Assembly: GCA_014529385.2 (NCBI GenBank) | Contig: CM043967.1 | Span: 13,081,501-13,145,500, forward strand | DNA length: 64,000 nt | Origin: Adiantum capillus-veneris | Lineage: Eukaryota; Streptophyta; Polypodiopsida; Polypodiales; Pteridaceae | Reading direction: 5' to 3' | Shown: in pieces, positions 1 through 13,231 of the stretch | Layout: each line of letters begins with the position of its first letter | How positions within the stretch are numbered: the first letter of the stretch is position 1 | The notes under the pieces: generated by a model | What the model was told of the DNA's origin: nothing | Databases searched by the model: none | Seen by the model: only the letters and a program-made list of their open reading frames with translations | Translations under genes and position numbers: made by a program

Positions 1-2453
1 CACTATTTTTATTAATAAGAGGAAAATTTGCATTAGTTTCAAGATTTTGTAGTGATATATTGCAAGAACGCAATGTCCTCATAAAGAAATCCTTTTTCTT
101 TTCTAGACCAAACAACTTTTTCATTGACAACAAAGAGTTACAACTTGCACAAGATGACCATAATCACCACTATGAACCTCCACATGCAAGTTGGCTCATT
201 AGTAATATGGCAAGCATAGCTATGAGTAGATAGGTAATAGGATGCTTTTTACCTAACATAGGGCTGTTGGAAGATTCCAACAATGGATACAAGCTCTGTA
301 AAGAAAAGTGTCCAAGAAGATTTGTATGCCTTTATAATGAAAAATGATTGTAATTATGTTTCTCAAAACTATTAGCTCTTTGTCCACTACATAATCATGA
401 AAAATTGAGAATTCTAAGCTCTTAACAATAATTTGTGCTATTCTTGAAGTAAATCCATCCCTTGTACATAAAACCCGGAGCCAAGGTATAAAAGGCAACT
501 TTTGTAAATTTTGAGGGGAAAAACTAGCCTACATCGCTTTGGAAGAGATGGCACCTTGTTTCCCCATGTTTGATGCTTGAGAAATGCATTGTGTCAAGAA
601 GGAGAATTCACTGGAAGAGCTCGGTGATGGAAACCCAAGCTTGGATGAGAGTGATTGCACGTGTGTTTGTTTCAAATGAAGGCTCTCTTGCAAAGGTTCC
701 CTGTGCACATGAGGAGATGTAATAGCTTCAAGGTCATCCACTCGCTACATGGTTACTCAAATTTGGGCCATAAATGCCCCACTCCTTTAGTGCCTTGGAA
801 AAAGAACATCCATTATTAACCTGTCCCTCATGCATTTTCCAATCCTTGTAATCATTATCAACTTGATTCACAAAATTATTTTGTTTTTAATGCTCTACAA
901 GTTACCATTGACCATTTCAAAATTTGGTGCTTTGGTCCCTTCAAATACAGGTGCCCTCTTTTATTCCCATGTCTGATGAGTTCCAAATCCCTATTATCTT
1001 TCCTCACCTCAAATCCTAATAGGAATAAATTCATGAAATTATATCTTGCATTTGATGTTTCTAATACTGCACCTGATTGTGCTTGAGAGTGGAGGCTCTT
1101 TTGGTGTTGAATAGTAAAGCTTAATTTGGCTTCAGTGTATACTAAAGATAGGTGACATGAGTCCATATAAATCCTTAACCTGATTGTCCTGTTTGTTTTC
1201 TGAAACTCCTGCACCTTTGACTTGTTTTCATGCCAATGTTTCTTTTTTTGTTGCACCACCTCTTATTCCATCCTTGCTCTCTTCTATTGCTAATTTGAGA
1301 CTGGTAACAACGAATTCCATGGCTCCAGTAGCTTATGTATCATACACCATTTTGAAAGGTTTCATTCTAATTGTAATCTTAAGCATTGCTCTATATACCC
1401 AAAGTGCTATCTGAAGTTCCGTTTGGACTTGAAATTTACAAAGATTGATTACTAAATGATGAGTGTGACCAATGATATCTTGATTCATCAAGGTATGACA
1501 TATACTACTTATTCTAGTGGTATGGGACACTATTTTTTCTAGACTGGAACACTCGAAAGCTCAATCCATCTAGAGGCTTTCACCATTAGCTTCAAAAGCT
1601 CAAGATTGGAAGTCCCATCTTTAATATTTGGCAAGAAGATTGCTAAGCTAAGAAACCAGATCTCATGAAAACCCATAAAAGGAGGTATAAAAGTTACAAT
1701 TGACTTATTTGAGATCAATAAAAAGGTTCTGGGGATAGAAAATTTCCAGAAGAAACAATTTGAATCTCCACTCAAGGATTTATTAGCTAAAAGACGTAGA
1801 AGTAGTCCTTGGAGCATGTGGCTGGCTATTGAACTCCACCACTGCACAATACTATCTTTGAGAAATTCTGCGGCTTGAGAGATCTTTGATTCTTCAATGT
1901 AGTTTCCTAGGGCATAGGTGTTGTCAAACTATTGCAAGAACTGCAAGGCTTTCTTCGTATCTTTCACTCAAAACATGTAAAATTTTTTATTGTAGTTTCC
2001 CATCCTTGAAATCCTTTGGTTGATTTGGTGCAACTCCAAGATGTGGATAATAATAGGGGAAACCATACAAACTCCAACCATTGTATTCAGGGGAGATGGT
2101 GGCAAAAGCGATGGAGAAGGCAGTTGCACTGGGTACACATAAGGAGATTAAACCATATTCCTGAAAACTCCCCCAATCCGGATTGAAGACTGGGTAGGTT
2201 GTCGATTTGAAACCCTCGTGCTTTCTGGTACTGGAGGAGGAGAAACACCTTGAGGCAACAAAGGAGGCAACATGTAATTCAAGTATTGTTTGAAGCTATG
2301 TAGAATTGGGAAATTCTGTTGAGGATGCTTTGAAAGAATGTCGTGAAACTCATCAAGGAGAAATTGCAGATACGTTGTGGAATCCAGAAATGACATCTTG
2401 CTCTGCATGTTCTTGGAAGGAACGGTATGCTTTTACAAAAGCAGACAATTGAA
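1..2453 (-). mobile_element. Decayed LTR retrotransposon D, internal 5' part with gag remnant
   Basis: Read on the minus strand, this lies directly downstream of a primer-binding site and LTR. It contains a gag-like tract with a KDSIVQWWSS motif near 1820-1880, matching the hydrophobic/aromatic core of plant Ty3/gypsy gag, preceded by a Pro-rich segment around 2150-2400. Frames are interrupted by stops and shifts, so no intact protein remains. The rest of the element continues beyond the left edge of the window. I recognise no pol domain here. Confidence 0.55.
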
Positions 2454-2465
2454 GCTCTGATACCA
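2454..2465 (-). promoter_or_regulatory. Primer-binding site of element D (initiator tRNA-Met)
   Basis: The minus strand reads TGGTATCAGAGC, the standard complement of the 3' end of plant initiator tRNA-Met, one base inside the LTR end (TTACA). It fixes the orientation of element D as minus. Confidence 0.85.
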
Positions 2466-2466
2466 T

Positions 2467-2531
2467 TGTAATGGGACGGGCACCACATGCCAACTAAAAG
2501 CACAAACTGGCACTTCAAAACAACTGAACAT

Positions 2532-2588
<57 letters not shown>

Positions 2589-2990
2589 CCACACGACATG
2601 GAGTGGCGGAGTCCCAGTTCTAGAGGTAATGGCCCCAACGATTGCTCCCCTTTTGGTATTTCTTTATAATGCTTCAATAATGTACAACTCTGTGGGTCTA
2701 ATCTACATCTCCCACGGGTAGAAGGCTAGAGAGAGAGCCAACGAGATATTTTAAAAGGCCCTAGACCCATCCAAAAGAAGTTACATGAAAAGAAGCATGT
2801 TCTAAAAGTATCTAGTCCAAAAGCTAGCAAACATAGGGAAAGTTGGAGGCAAGGGTGTGAAGGACAATTGTAATAGAGATTTGCAATAGAACAAGCCGCC
2901 CAACTTACAAACAGACATCTGCACTTAATGGTAAAATCGACTAGTAGAATTAACAATATTTATGTTTATGTAGTAGTCCCACTTCACCTT
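2467..2990 (-). repeat. 5' LTR of element D (upper end approximate)
   Basis: The inner edge is fixed by the primer-binding site; minus-strand LTR sequence ends in TTACA. It contains a (GA)n tract and the conserved LTR block of this window: a GGCGGAGT-like stretch, then GGCCCCAA and TTTTGGTATTTCTTT on the plus strand, at about 2600-2670. The same block recurs near 12900, 17360, 19890, 23600 and 39230, and inverted near 38880 and 42040. The outer end is not defined by a visible target-site duplication. Confidence 0.6.
2534..2586. repeat. (GA)n microsatellite within the LTR of element D
   Basis: An uninterrupted AG dinucleotide run of about 53 bp. It sits at the position where the related LTR near 39150 also carries a (GA)n run, so it belongs to the LTR rather than being independent. 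Confidence 0.97.
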
Positions 2991-3615
2991 TACTAAGAAG
3001 AGATTTTTGGAGAATCTCTCAAAAAATTGGAAAAGAGGTACACATGGTTTGGATCATGAATCCTCCAAGAAAAAGGAAGAGGTCAAGCTTGAATTTTTAT
3101 TGGATAGTGCCCTTCTCAAACCTCCTAATACCAAGCCAAACGAGAGGATTAGTAATTTTATGCGTCTTAAGGGCTTGTCTCCTACGTCCCCACCAAATTG
3201 TCAAAGACATTGCATGACCATATTTGAGTAGCATTTTCATAATTCGACTAGGAGCCCTTGGATGCATCCCCATTTAATGAATTCAATTCCCACAAATCTT
3301 CGTGGATGCCTTCCAGATTCCTTGCAGTCTTCGCGATGTAGAGTAAAACTTAGATTTTGGTTGGAAGCGAAACTGTAGACGTCAAGAGCTACGGCCTTGG
3401 TTATTTCCCGCTATCCAACACACCAACGCGATGGTGTCCAGCTATGTCGCCTGCAATATCATTATTTTTTAAAAATCACCATGCGATGCCCGAGTTATGT
3501 TTGCTGTAGGGCACGGTTATGCATGCTTGAGGGGGGCGGGTGCTGCATCCTGCGGACACCAAGCTCACCCTGCTAGCGGCAACAAACGTTGCGCAGCGTC
3601 CCCCGCCCCGCCCCA

Positions 3616-3642
3616 CCCCCCCCCCCCCCCCCCAAAAAAAAA
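3616..3642. repeat. C18A9 homopolymer junction
   Basis: A run of 18 C followed directly by 9 A. It is likely hypermutable, and its exact length may be unreliable in the assembly. Confidence 0.85.
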
Positions 3643-4124
3643 CCCCTCATTTTCGTTTTTCTTTTCACTGCATGCAGAATCTGCATTTGATTTTCGTCTG
3701 ATTTTCTTTTTCCCAAAACGTAGGCACATATTTGGCTCATTGGATTCCATTCCTATACCGTCAAGGTCGCTGGTCGGCGGGCAGTGCATCCTAGCGCTTC
3801 ATCAACTGTATTTTCTGGAGCGGAATCATTGTTGCAGCCGACAGATTGACGACAGGTAAGCAGGCGTAATAATCCAGCAGCAGCCTCTCAATCATTGCCA
3901 ATGATTGCGAGCCCCGTCAGCAGCCATAATTAATCATCAACTGGTCGCGAATGATAGTAAGCCCCGTCAGCATGTGTAATCTTCTCTACGCTGCAGGTGT
4001 CCTCTGAACTGTACCCTGCGCAAGCCTAGCAGCAGTTGAGAACCTGTGTGCAACTCTACAACCTTCGTCAGCATCAGATCAGCTAATTGGCCCGCCTCCC
4101 AGCGACCCTTGACGGTCGGGAATG

Positions 4125-4215
4125 GGAATGGACACTTCATAATACCTACTCCCCCATGGCTCCCGGCCTCCGCCGGTCGCCAAGGGGTCGCAGGTATTAT
4201 GAGGAATGGACACTT
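4125..4215. repeat. 65-bp foldback flanked by perfect 13-bp direct repeats
   Basis: GGAATGGACACTT occurs at 4125-4137 and again at 4203-4215. Between them lies a 65-bp GC-rich segment whose ends are perfect 10-bp inverted repeats (CATAATACCT at 4138-4147, AGGTATTATG at 4192-4201). The layout resembles a tiny MITE with a long target-site duplication, but no transposase family is identified. Confidence 0.75.
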
Positions 4216-4230
4216 AGTGTAAAAAATATT

Positions 4231-4445
4231 AGATTGTGATTTGACTTCAACTCTTTCGCTTAGGCTTTCTCGCCTTCTTCACTTCAAGCCTTTGAACCTG
4301 TTTAATTGGTAGTTGTGTAATTTTGTTGTATACAATATTTCAGATTCTGATCTAGCTTCACCTCTTTCGCTTGGGCTTCCGCTTATCTGAAGCTTTTTTC
4401 ACTTCAAGCCTCTGAATCTGTTGAATTGGTGGTGGTTTGGCCACC
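4231..4445. repeat. Diverged tandem pair, period about 111 bp
   Basis: The unit beginning AGATTGTGAT at 4231 is repeated from 4342 (AGATTCTGAT) with shared blocks CTCTTTCGCTT, TTCACTTCAAGCCT and TTGAATTGGT/TTTAATTGGT. The copies differ by substitutions and a short insertion, so the duplication is old. Confidence 0.7.
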
Positions 4446-4780
4446 ACTTGCTGATGGGGAGTGCTGGAGGTTTTGTTTTCCTTTTGGATGATTCGATAAA
4501 TGGCCTCTTGCTCGAGTTGCTCCTCCGTTCTATTAACATCTCCACCTCACAAGGTGTCAGGGCTTTGTGTCTAGATCATATAATGTCTTCTTACCCTTTG
4601 TTAGCCTTGCCCTGCGAGGTGGATGCAGTCTCGATCCACCCAAGTGGTCTAACTGATTAGCTTTGCTCCGTGCTTCAAACAGTAACTCAGACATCTCTCT
4701 AAATTGAGGTTGTGAAGTGGCTTTGCTGGCAATTCTTTTTCAGGGATTTTGAAGCCTCAACTAACAGCTGAAGTAATTCA

Positions 4781-4822
4781 TTTGTGTACCTTATTAACTA
4801 GTTTGTGTACCTTATTAACTAG
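4781..4822. repeat. 21-bp tandem duplication
   Basis: A 21-bp unit beginning TTTGTGTACC and ending TTAACTAG occurs twice without a gap (4781-4801 and 4802-4822), identical in both copies. Confidence 0.95.
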
Positions 4823-5601
4823 CTGACCTGATATTTCCTTTGGGTCATCATGTTGCTGAAGTTGATAAGGTCATCTTTGAGCTCCGAGATTGTGTCTTTC
4901 TGTAAGTGTCGCTGTACATCGACTTCCATGCCGCTCATAAAGCAAAACTTTGCTCGTGCCATTCTTTGATATGATCTATAATCTAGATATATCTCATTTT
5001 ATATACTGATTGTAGATCGGATATAGAACTGAACAAAAGTTCTCCTTCATGAACAAGGCCTACATCAGACCAGAAAGATTGGCACAGCTTCAATATAGTT
5101 CAGCACAAACTGATTTTTTTGCAGCATATCTTTCTAAGGACTCTGACCAGATAGAATATAAACTCTTCAAGGCTTGTTCCTGCTCTCTGATTATCATTCT
5201 AGTGAGCTTGCTGGATGCATTGTTTTTTAGCGGAGCAGTTACTTTGTGGTCCAAGACACTTCAAGCAATATGTAATTTCAACTGCGTCCCTTTGACCCCA
5301 GCCCTAACATCCTGAACACATACAAGCTGGTTTATCGCATTGCAGTACTTCTAACCAAATGCCCAAACTTTGCCCATTCCTCGTTGTGAGCTTCCCATGT
5401 CTACAGATTCCCTTCAGTGTCAACATGTGTAAGCATATATTCAGGTATTCGGTGGAGGATTTGAACTAGTTATTCTAGTACATGGCTTTCCCCTGTGATT
5501 GCCTGATCCTCTTGTATCCCAAGAGTTCTTTCACAACCAGATTTGCTATTTGTAAAGCCTACGGGCTCCTCGTGGTTTTTGTGATTGTTTTGTGTAATAC
5601 T

Positions 5602-5606
<5 letters not shown>

Positions 5607-5650
<44 letters not shown>
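5607..5650. repeat. (AG)n microsatellite
   Basis: An uninterrupted AG run of about 44 bp in the 3' flank of MAP1A. Unlike most other runs here it is not accompanied by the LTR signature block. Confidence 0.97.
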
Positions 5651-5652
<2 letters not shown>

Positions 5653-6376
5653 GGCACCAATTTCCCTTGAGCATGCTTACCGTTGGGAAGTTTTTCATCT
5701 TCAAATAAGACTTCTATGACCTTTGAATGGTAGATACAACAAAACCCTCTACATGTTGTAAGATGCCCACAATCACTATACACCTAGGCAGTATGTTAGA
5801 AGGGGTTCTCCCCTATTTCAAGACCATGGGGGCTTCTGCCTTGAAGATGCTCTGCTCAAACCATGTCTTGGCTATGTTGGTTCTTTGTAAATGAGCGTCT
5901 TTTGCCCTATGTATAAACGTGATGTGCGAAAAGGGAGATTTTGACATCAATGCCATACATTTTCCACAAAAAAAGGACGACGAGACCAAAATTATACTTC
6001 CAAAATTTTTTCCATGTACTGAATCCTCAGATCTCAACAGGAAGTTTAGACTTTTGTTCAGATTTGAAAAAGGTAGTGGCTTTACTTAGCTTGTGCCATG
6101 TACATAATTATGCACAACAGTTACCGCTATTCCAAGGCTATAAAATTGTTTGAGAGCACCAATAACAACCAATAGGTATTTTACACAGGCCAATGTGAAT
6201 ATGTGCACGGCAGGCCTGTAGCTATTCATTTCCTTAAGAGACTTCAGAAAATAGGTTGGCCGATCCGCCTGTCACTATTCACATACCTGCTATTTCAAGA
6301 ATTAGGTGAAGTTAATTTCACCCATGGTTTTTAAAGGCCAAGAAAACACCCATGATCGAATTCGGGAAGTTTTTAA

Positions 6377-8672
6377 TCACTGGCACAGCCATGGAAAAAC
6401 ATCTGGTGACGTTGGCAAGCGTGCTGTGAGGACGTCTACACCTGTTTCTGTCACCTGCAAATGTTGAGAGATTGAATGAGACCCCCTGCGCGTCATGAGA
6501 AAAAGGGGAGGATGAGAGTGCTTACGAGCAGAGTGTGCTCAAATTGAGCACTTCGCTTCCCATCGGTAGTGACAGCAGTCCAGCCATCTGGCCACATTCG
6601 ATCTCGCCAGTTTCCTGTGATAAAACAGATAATTGCACTCGCACTCCCCTTTTAGAATGCTGATTTGGCCAACAAAAGAAACAACCACAGCAAACACTTT
6701 CAATCTGCCAAACCTGTATTTATCATTGGCTCGATTGTGAATATTTGTCCAGCCTTCATTACCCCAACAGCTTTATTCTCTGCTTTCAATTAAGAACAAA
6801 CAAGGAGCCACATGAGTTACAACTGTTATAGTATATCTCGGTAGACGGTCCTGGGAAGGATACTAGAATAATGAGGTATATTTGGAGCGCAATGAAAAAG
6901 CTCCCCAATGCCATGCCCACAGTAGGACTTTACCTGAAAAGAAGGTAGAATTATGAGAGAGAGCAAGGAGCAATCCAAACACATAAAAGACAGGCATGGG
7001 ATTCAAGAAGCTTTACCACAGAAAACCCAGACAAACATGCATGTCTATTGATAACTTCACCAACCTCTCGATATCGCACTCCAGGTTTAACTGAAAACAT
7101 CAAAAAGAAATTTTGACTTCAAAGTGGCTTGTTAAGCACAAACAAGATTCGGCAGTGCTTTTTTAGGCTGGCACTACGGTTTCACCACATGAGAGGATAT
7201 GATGAGCAGGTAAAATACAAGTCTTATGTCTAATTCTTGCAAGCAGGGGTCACAAACCAACCTAGTCAACAATAGTCACAAGGCACTATCTCTACTCCTG
7301 AAATGTCTAAAGAATTGTTTTGAAGAACGATAGTCCCAAGGCACTATTTCCACTCTTGAAATGTCTAAAGAATTGTTTTGAAGAGAAGGTAAACATCTCC
7401 TAGTTTTTGGAAAACTATATACTGCATGATGTTAGACGTATTCTTTTTCAATTCTGAGCAATAATTTTGTGTCCTACTAGAAACCATGGACCTTTGAAAT
7501 ACCCTAATGTCTGTTGCAGCAGGTTCTGCCTGTGAATTGCCCATCTGCCTAGGTATAACCACTCGAGGGAAAGTAACACACTGCCAAGAATTGCCCCAAT
7601 GAGCAGCCCTCATAATGAATCTCGATTTGTTAAAGCAGGCACACTAACTGGAAGAACATAAAAATTTAGACTTTTGTGGGGACACGCGGCTAAAATATTG
7701 TTAGCCCTGAATTGAAGACAGCAAATGTCCAGTAGAAGAATGACACATTGGCTGTATTTAGGGTACCAGTGCAGTCTCCCAGAAAAGCAGCATGCTCTTT
7801 GCAAGCTGAACTTCCTCAAAAATTCATCTACCAAACATACACTTTTGAAATATCTTACCAATTGCAATTGCTTTCTCTAGACATTCATACGTGCACCGAA
7901 CGAGCTGCTCAGATGCTTTATCAACTTTGCCAACGAAAAAGGTTTCATTGAGGTCACCTGAAATAGTTTCAGCAAACAACCTTGTACTGTTGTATCATTG
8001 CATAGGAAAAATGTTATGTATGTACCGACATATGAGCGCGTTTTGCAAGAATAAAAGTTCAGGGCAAAGACAGCTCTAATACTTACCATGACAGCCATTC
8101 AGATGGACTGTTACATCAACATTCACTATGTCACCATCTTCCAAGCGCCTGAGAGACAACGTCTACCAAGCTTCAGACACACTATTTATGCTCTTGAGCA
8201 ACACAGTATTCAGTGAAATTTAGGCAAAATACTCTTTGGTCCACTCTCATCAAAACCAAAGATGGACTAACCTGGAGTCCGGAATACCATGACAAATTAC
8301 CTCATTGACAGACCTGGAACAATATGAACAGTATAAACGCGTCATCCTAAGCTTAGGAATTGCGGAAAAGAAAGTTAAACAAAGCAAAGGGAAAAAGGTC
8401 ACAGACGTACGTGCAGCATGATTTTGGAAAGAAATAATAATTTAATGGCGAAGGATACCCTCCTGTTAAATCATACATCAACACAGGCAGAATGGCTCAA
8501 AATGTGACGTAATTTTTTTTCTCCTGTTCCTCGTTAATAAATCTCTGAAGAGAAGAATGGTGCTTTTCTTACCTGCAGCAATTGTAGCTTTATGAACAAC
8601 ATCGTCAATCTCATCAGTTGTTACTCCTGGCTTGATAGCTCTTGCTGCAGCATCAAGAACTTCCCTTGCCAC
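6377..8672 (-). CDS. MAP1A: MAP1A coding exons 7-16 (catalytic domain)
   Basis: Ten exons separated by introns of 71-129 nt, apart from intron 11 (768 nt), encode the pita-bread M24 domain from [10 protein letters not shown] to the C-terminus VFPWLCQ. All five metal ligands and the substrate-binding histidine are here. The TGA stop is at 6377-6379. The compact exon-intron spacing contrasts sharply with the two giant upstream introns. Confidence 0.95.
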
Positions 8673-11600
8673 CTGCAGCAACCGGAGTCTTGAAATATTG
8701 CTCATGATATTTAGCTGGTCCCATCTCATGCAAGAGCATGACAAAAAAACTTCTTTCAATGCGCTAATCCTAAAGTTATTCTAAACTCTACAATGTACCT
8801 TTACGACAGTTATTTCATAGTACTATGAGCCTACAACTAGTAGCGGCATCATGATGCATTGTACATTATATGCAAGTCACATATCATTCCATGCTTAAAT
8901 TGCGTAGTGTTCTTTGGTGATTCATTTTACCTGTTTCAGGGACATGTCACCATCTGTATCGACTAATTAACATCTTCAAGTTAATGCTCCTCCTATCCTT
9001 GATTAACGTATGAACACTAAGCGCCACTTATAGTGCTCCCTTGATTAATGTATGAACAGTAAGCGCCATTTATAGTGCTCCCTTGACTCAACCTCTTTGG
9101 GACACAACGGGCATTGTGAAGATTCAGGGTAATCATATATTTCATTAATACTTCAAGACTTGAAAACTCTTGAAGTTTTTAAGAATCTTAACTCACAAAA
9201 ATTGAGAATTTGACGATGCCAAAGAAGGTAGAATTTGATCTAGTCATCGAGATCAACATTTTGAGGCAAATGGATGTCGATTCTGATCATCTTGAAAATA
9301 TAGGTTTTTGAAAGAAAAGTTCATTATTTTGGAGTGTTCACTATTGACTTGTCACAACTGGATGATGCGGCATGACCTAGACCAGACCTGAAGAGAGGAG
9401 AAGAGAGTTGACCCGGAGTAGTTCTGAAAAACGACAATGTACCTCTATGGACTATGAGCCTGCAACAAGCAGTAGCATCTGAACATTGTATGCAAGTCCA
9501 ATTCCATTGTGTTCTTTGGTGATTCATGTCCTTTACCTGTTTTAGGGGCATGTCACCAACTACTTACCATCTTCATGTCAATGCTCCTATCCTTGATTTA
9601 TAAAATAAACCCTTTTCATAGCAGAGTTTTTAAAGTAATCTCCCTGAACGAGGACACTGGCAAATATCCCAAAACCTCTGGCAGTAGTCATCCAACGTGT
9701 CTTAGTCATCCTCAGATGATGCCAAGCCGTGATGACCTCCTAAGAAGACGATGTCAAACTGCTGTATAAACTCAAGGGCTCGATGGGTGTCCTGATAGCC
9801 TGAAAAACTTGTCAAACCTGACGGCCTGACCCCCTTCCTTGAACTTCTTGCTCATCTATACATTGTCAGAAGAGGACAAGCTCTCCTCCTCTAAACTGCT
9901 AAATGGCCTCCCATGCCTTCTAGACTTTTTCAGAAATCTGCTTTTCTTGCTTCTTCTCCGTTTCTTCCACCTTTTCTCATCATCACTGGAACTAGAGGAC
10001 GACGGACTGTCCGAACTCTCTAAAGACGAAGAAAAATATGAGTCATCCTCAAAACGAGCACTCTTCTTGGATTTGTGTACCACCTCGAAAGTCAACTTCC
10101 GGCCCAAATAACTCGAGAAATCCCCTGATTTCCTCTTCTTCTGAGAGTGCTTCAAGCCTTTCATTATCTGGTTCATCTTCTTTTCAAGAGCTTTGTCCAG
10201 CTCTATCTACAAGTACAGTTTCCGCTTTTCTGCACTCGTCTGTCCTTTCACCTTTCTTCCCGACCAAGGGAGAGTCTATGGTCTCACACCATCTCGAGTG
10301 AATCTCATCAATCGGGTAATTCTTCAGGTGTTTCGCAAATTTCGAGTCTCTGGAGTACTTGATCAGTCTTTTCACAAACGTGTCAACTTGCAAATGACGT
10401 TTGTACTCCACTCTAGTAAAATTCCCGACCGAAAATTGGCCCAAATCTTCATTGTTTTCTTCAGTTCCCGCTCCGGGTTTCAACTTTTCTTCGCCTCCCC
10501 GTTGAGAGGTGTTGTCTTTGTCAGATTCTCTACTGCAAAAGGGATCGGATCCTCCATAGAAGAAGAATCTTCATGAGCTCTCATACCAATGTTACAGGCT
10601 TGGACATAGGGTTTTAGGGCCTAGGCCCCTCGGCCGGTGCTATGAAGTTTTGTTAGGTTCTGTAACAGACTTGGACACTCCCAAGTCGCGAATCTACCAC
10701 AACACACGCAAGAGAACTGAAGAAACTGAACAAAACTGAGAGAGAGATGACACGGCACGACGAAGTTCCGCGCCCAGAGAGATTGGGCCCAAAGGTACTA
10801 GGAAATTAACTCAAAAGGGCAAACCAGACATTTGGCAGCTCCAGAACTCAGCTACGAGACACCTCAGCTGGGGACGCCCAAATTTGAGAGAGAAGGCTGT
10901 TTGGGGCTGCCTCCTCCTTCATTGTGAAGCCTACGGTGTGCGTGTGTGTGAGTAGTGGGTGCAGGTTTACAGCTTTAATGGAAAGCTTGCCTTCTCCTCT
11001 GTTCTATGTAGCACGATGACTCCGCACTCGTGCACCTCTTCATGCGCGATTGCCGAGGCAAGAGCCTCTTGTCCAGGTACTGGATTAGCTAATTGCTAAT
11101 CCCCCGTAGGTACAGGTTGATTCGGAGAAATTTCACTCGAGAAATCTCCTCCAAATCAAAGGGCAAGTAGCCCTATAGGTGCGGGAGCTCGAGGGCTTGC
11201 TAGGATGCGACCGGCACGTGAAACGAAGCCCAAAACAGGGAATTACAGCCTGCTGTGTGTTTTTGCAGGATTGGCATTTTGGCCGTTTTTGTTGCCTAAC
11301 AATTCCACAAGCTTCGGGGAAGCTAGGGAATCGTCGTACAGGTGTTCTGGTGCATTTTAGTGGCCGAAAACAGAAAATTCAGTGTCATGTAATTTCTCGC
11401 CAAGTTTATCTAATGCGCTGGGAAGTCACCTATCGCATGGAGATTTTGTCTGTGAAGCCTTCTACAGTTACTATGCTGCAAAATTGGGCTAGAGTAGGCC
11501 ATTTTCAGCCCAATAAAAGTGGGACAGCAGGTAGGAGTCTAGCTGCCAAGTCGTGGTTTGTTTAAAGTGTTAAATTTCAGTCACAAGTTTATTCGTGAAG

Positions 11601-12392
11601 TTCCTCTGTGTCGTAAAGTTAATCAGCGTAAAGATCAGGTGAAAGCCAAATTCTACCGCCCTTTAGTGAGTCTACGGGCGGGTTTCAAAGACATAGCCTT
11701 GGTCACTTATTGTGTGTTGCATGTGGATCACACCTCTGTGCTGATCAGCTTTGTACATTTATCTTGAGGCTATGGAAGACTTCTCTAATGTTCTATGAAA
11801 TGACATGGTATGTTAACGTCTTCGAAAGGCCAAAATGACCTATGAGACCAAAAGGTTACATCCATGTGTGACTCTAGTACGGTGTCTAGGGAACATAAAG
11901 ATAAAAATAAATGAGGGTACCTAGAGTGCGTAGGTATGTAAGCTGAACCGATACCCTCATCATCATCGTCATCATCCTCAACACATAAAACATCAGCTCA
12001 AAACATATGGGGAGGGATACAATCACATGAGGGCTAATGAGGTGCAAAATGGAGAAAGTAGACAATGGCAACCGCCGACCATCCATAAACTCTCTCATGG
12101 GTCTCTACACTATGGCCTCAATGTCCTCCATGTTCAGCTCTTTTAGGGATTTTTTTTTCGGGGGGGGGGGGGGGGGGGAGGGGGGGTTGTTTCGTCTCGC
12201 TATTGCTCAATGATGCTCCGTAGATGTAGACCTCGTCTACGAGGTGAAGATCCTCGCATCCTCGAGCGGCCAAGCTGGATGGCTGGATCAAGAAGGATGC
12301 CCCAATGACGGTGTGATTGGGTAACCTGTGGTGGGCCATCCCGAGTAGTCCCTCTCTAAAAAGTAGTGATCTACCTCTTTGTGTATATATAC

Positions 12393-12436
<44 letters not shown>

Positions 12437-13146
12437 AGAAGAGTATTTTAACGTAGTAGGAAACTATCCCAAGAGACCTTAAAGATCTATCCGACGTGGC
12501 ACGTTGAACTCAAGACCTGCTATTCAAGAGGGAAATGGCATAATCAATCTACCACACTTGGGTGATACAAAGGTATATACCACATTCCTCTTTTTATTAG
12601 CATACACCCGCCCGCGCACACACACCCCCCGAGAGAGAAATGAAATGAAATGTTATATTAAACGTCTTCAAAAGGCCAAAATGAACTATGAGACCAAACT
12701 GATACAATCCTTGTGGATCTAATGCAATGTCTGGGTACAAAAATAAAATGAAGTAAAGTGAAAGACTCAAACTAAAAGACTCAAATCGTCAACCTGAAAA
12801 TCATCATTTGTAACAGACTTGGACACTCCCAAGTTGAGATTCTACCACGACACCACAAGAAATCACTTCAAAACAATTCACAGTTCACAATTGATTCGAC
12901 ACTGGCCCGGCGGAGTTCCATGCTTAGAGATATTGTCCCCAAAGACTAGCGTCCCTTTCGGTATTTCTTTTTGTATTAATCTGCAACTCAAAGTACAAAG
13001 GAGTGGTCAGGACTCACTCTCAGACTCTGCGTCCAGATGCTCTGAGAAGTGAGAGCCCAACAACTCTTATAAAGGTTTACAAGGGATGCTAAAAGCAGAG
13101 CCCAAAAGCTTCAAAATCAAAAGCCCTTTTGAAAATAAAGCAAAAG

Positions 13147-13231
<85 letters not shown>

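Larger units (their letters stand above)
2991..6376. other. 3' flank of MAP1A, no gene recognised
   Basis: This stretch follows the MAP1A stop codon. The proximal part should include the 3' UTR of the gene; I see no clear polyadenylation signal that fixes its end. Short open frames occur but none has recognisable domains or splice structure. The stretch contains a C/A homopolymer, a 65-bp foldback, two small tandem duplications and a (GA)n run, listed separately. Confidence 0.6.

Noticed and set aside
876-1259. A 127-codon minus-strand frame as a host gene
   Set aside because: No recognisable domain; it lies within the decayed interior of element D.
2487-2669. Open frames made of Arg-Glu or Ser-Leu repeats over GA/CT tracts (also near 5600, 13150, 27000 and 39150)
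   Set aside because: They are translations of dinucleotide microsatellites, open in several frames on both strands, with no other coding evidence.
4421-5315. Two short plus-strand frames (4421-4660 and 5049-5315) as genes downstream of MAP1A
   Set aside because: No domains, no splice structure linking them, and local tandem duplications in the same stretch.
6377-8672. The catalytic exon cluster as a retro-pseudogene or isolated fragment
   Set aside because: It has introns with good splice sites, no damage, and phases that match the upstream exons at 28551-30063 and 49748-50062 exactly.
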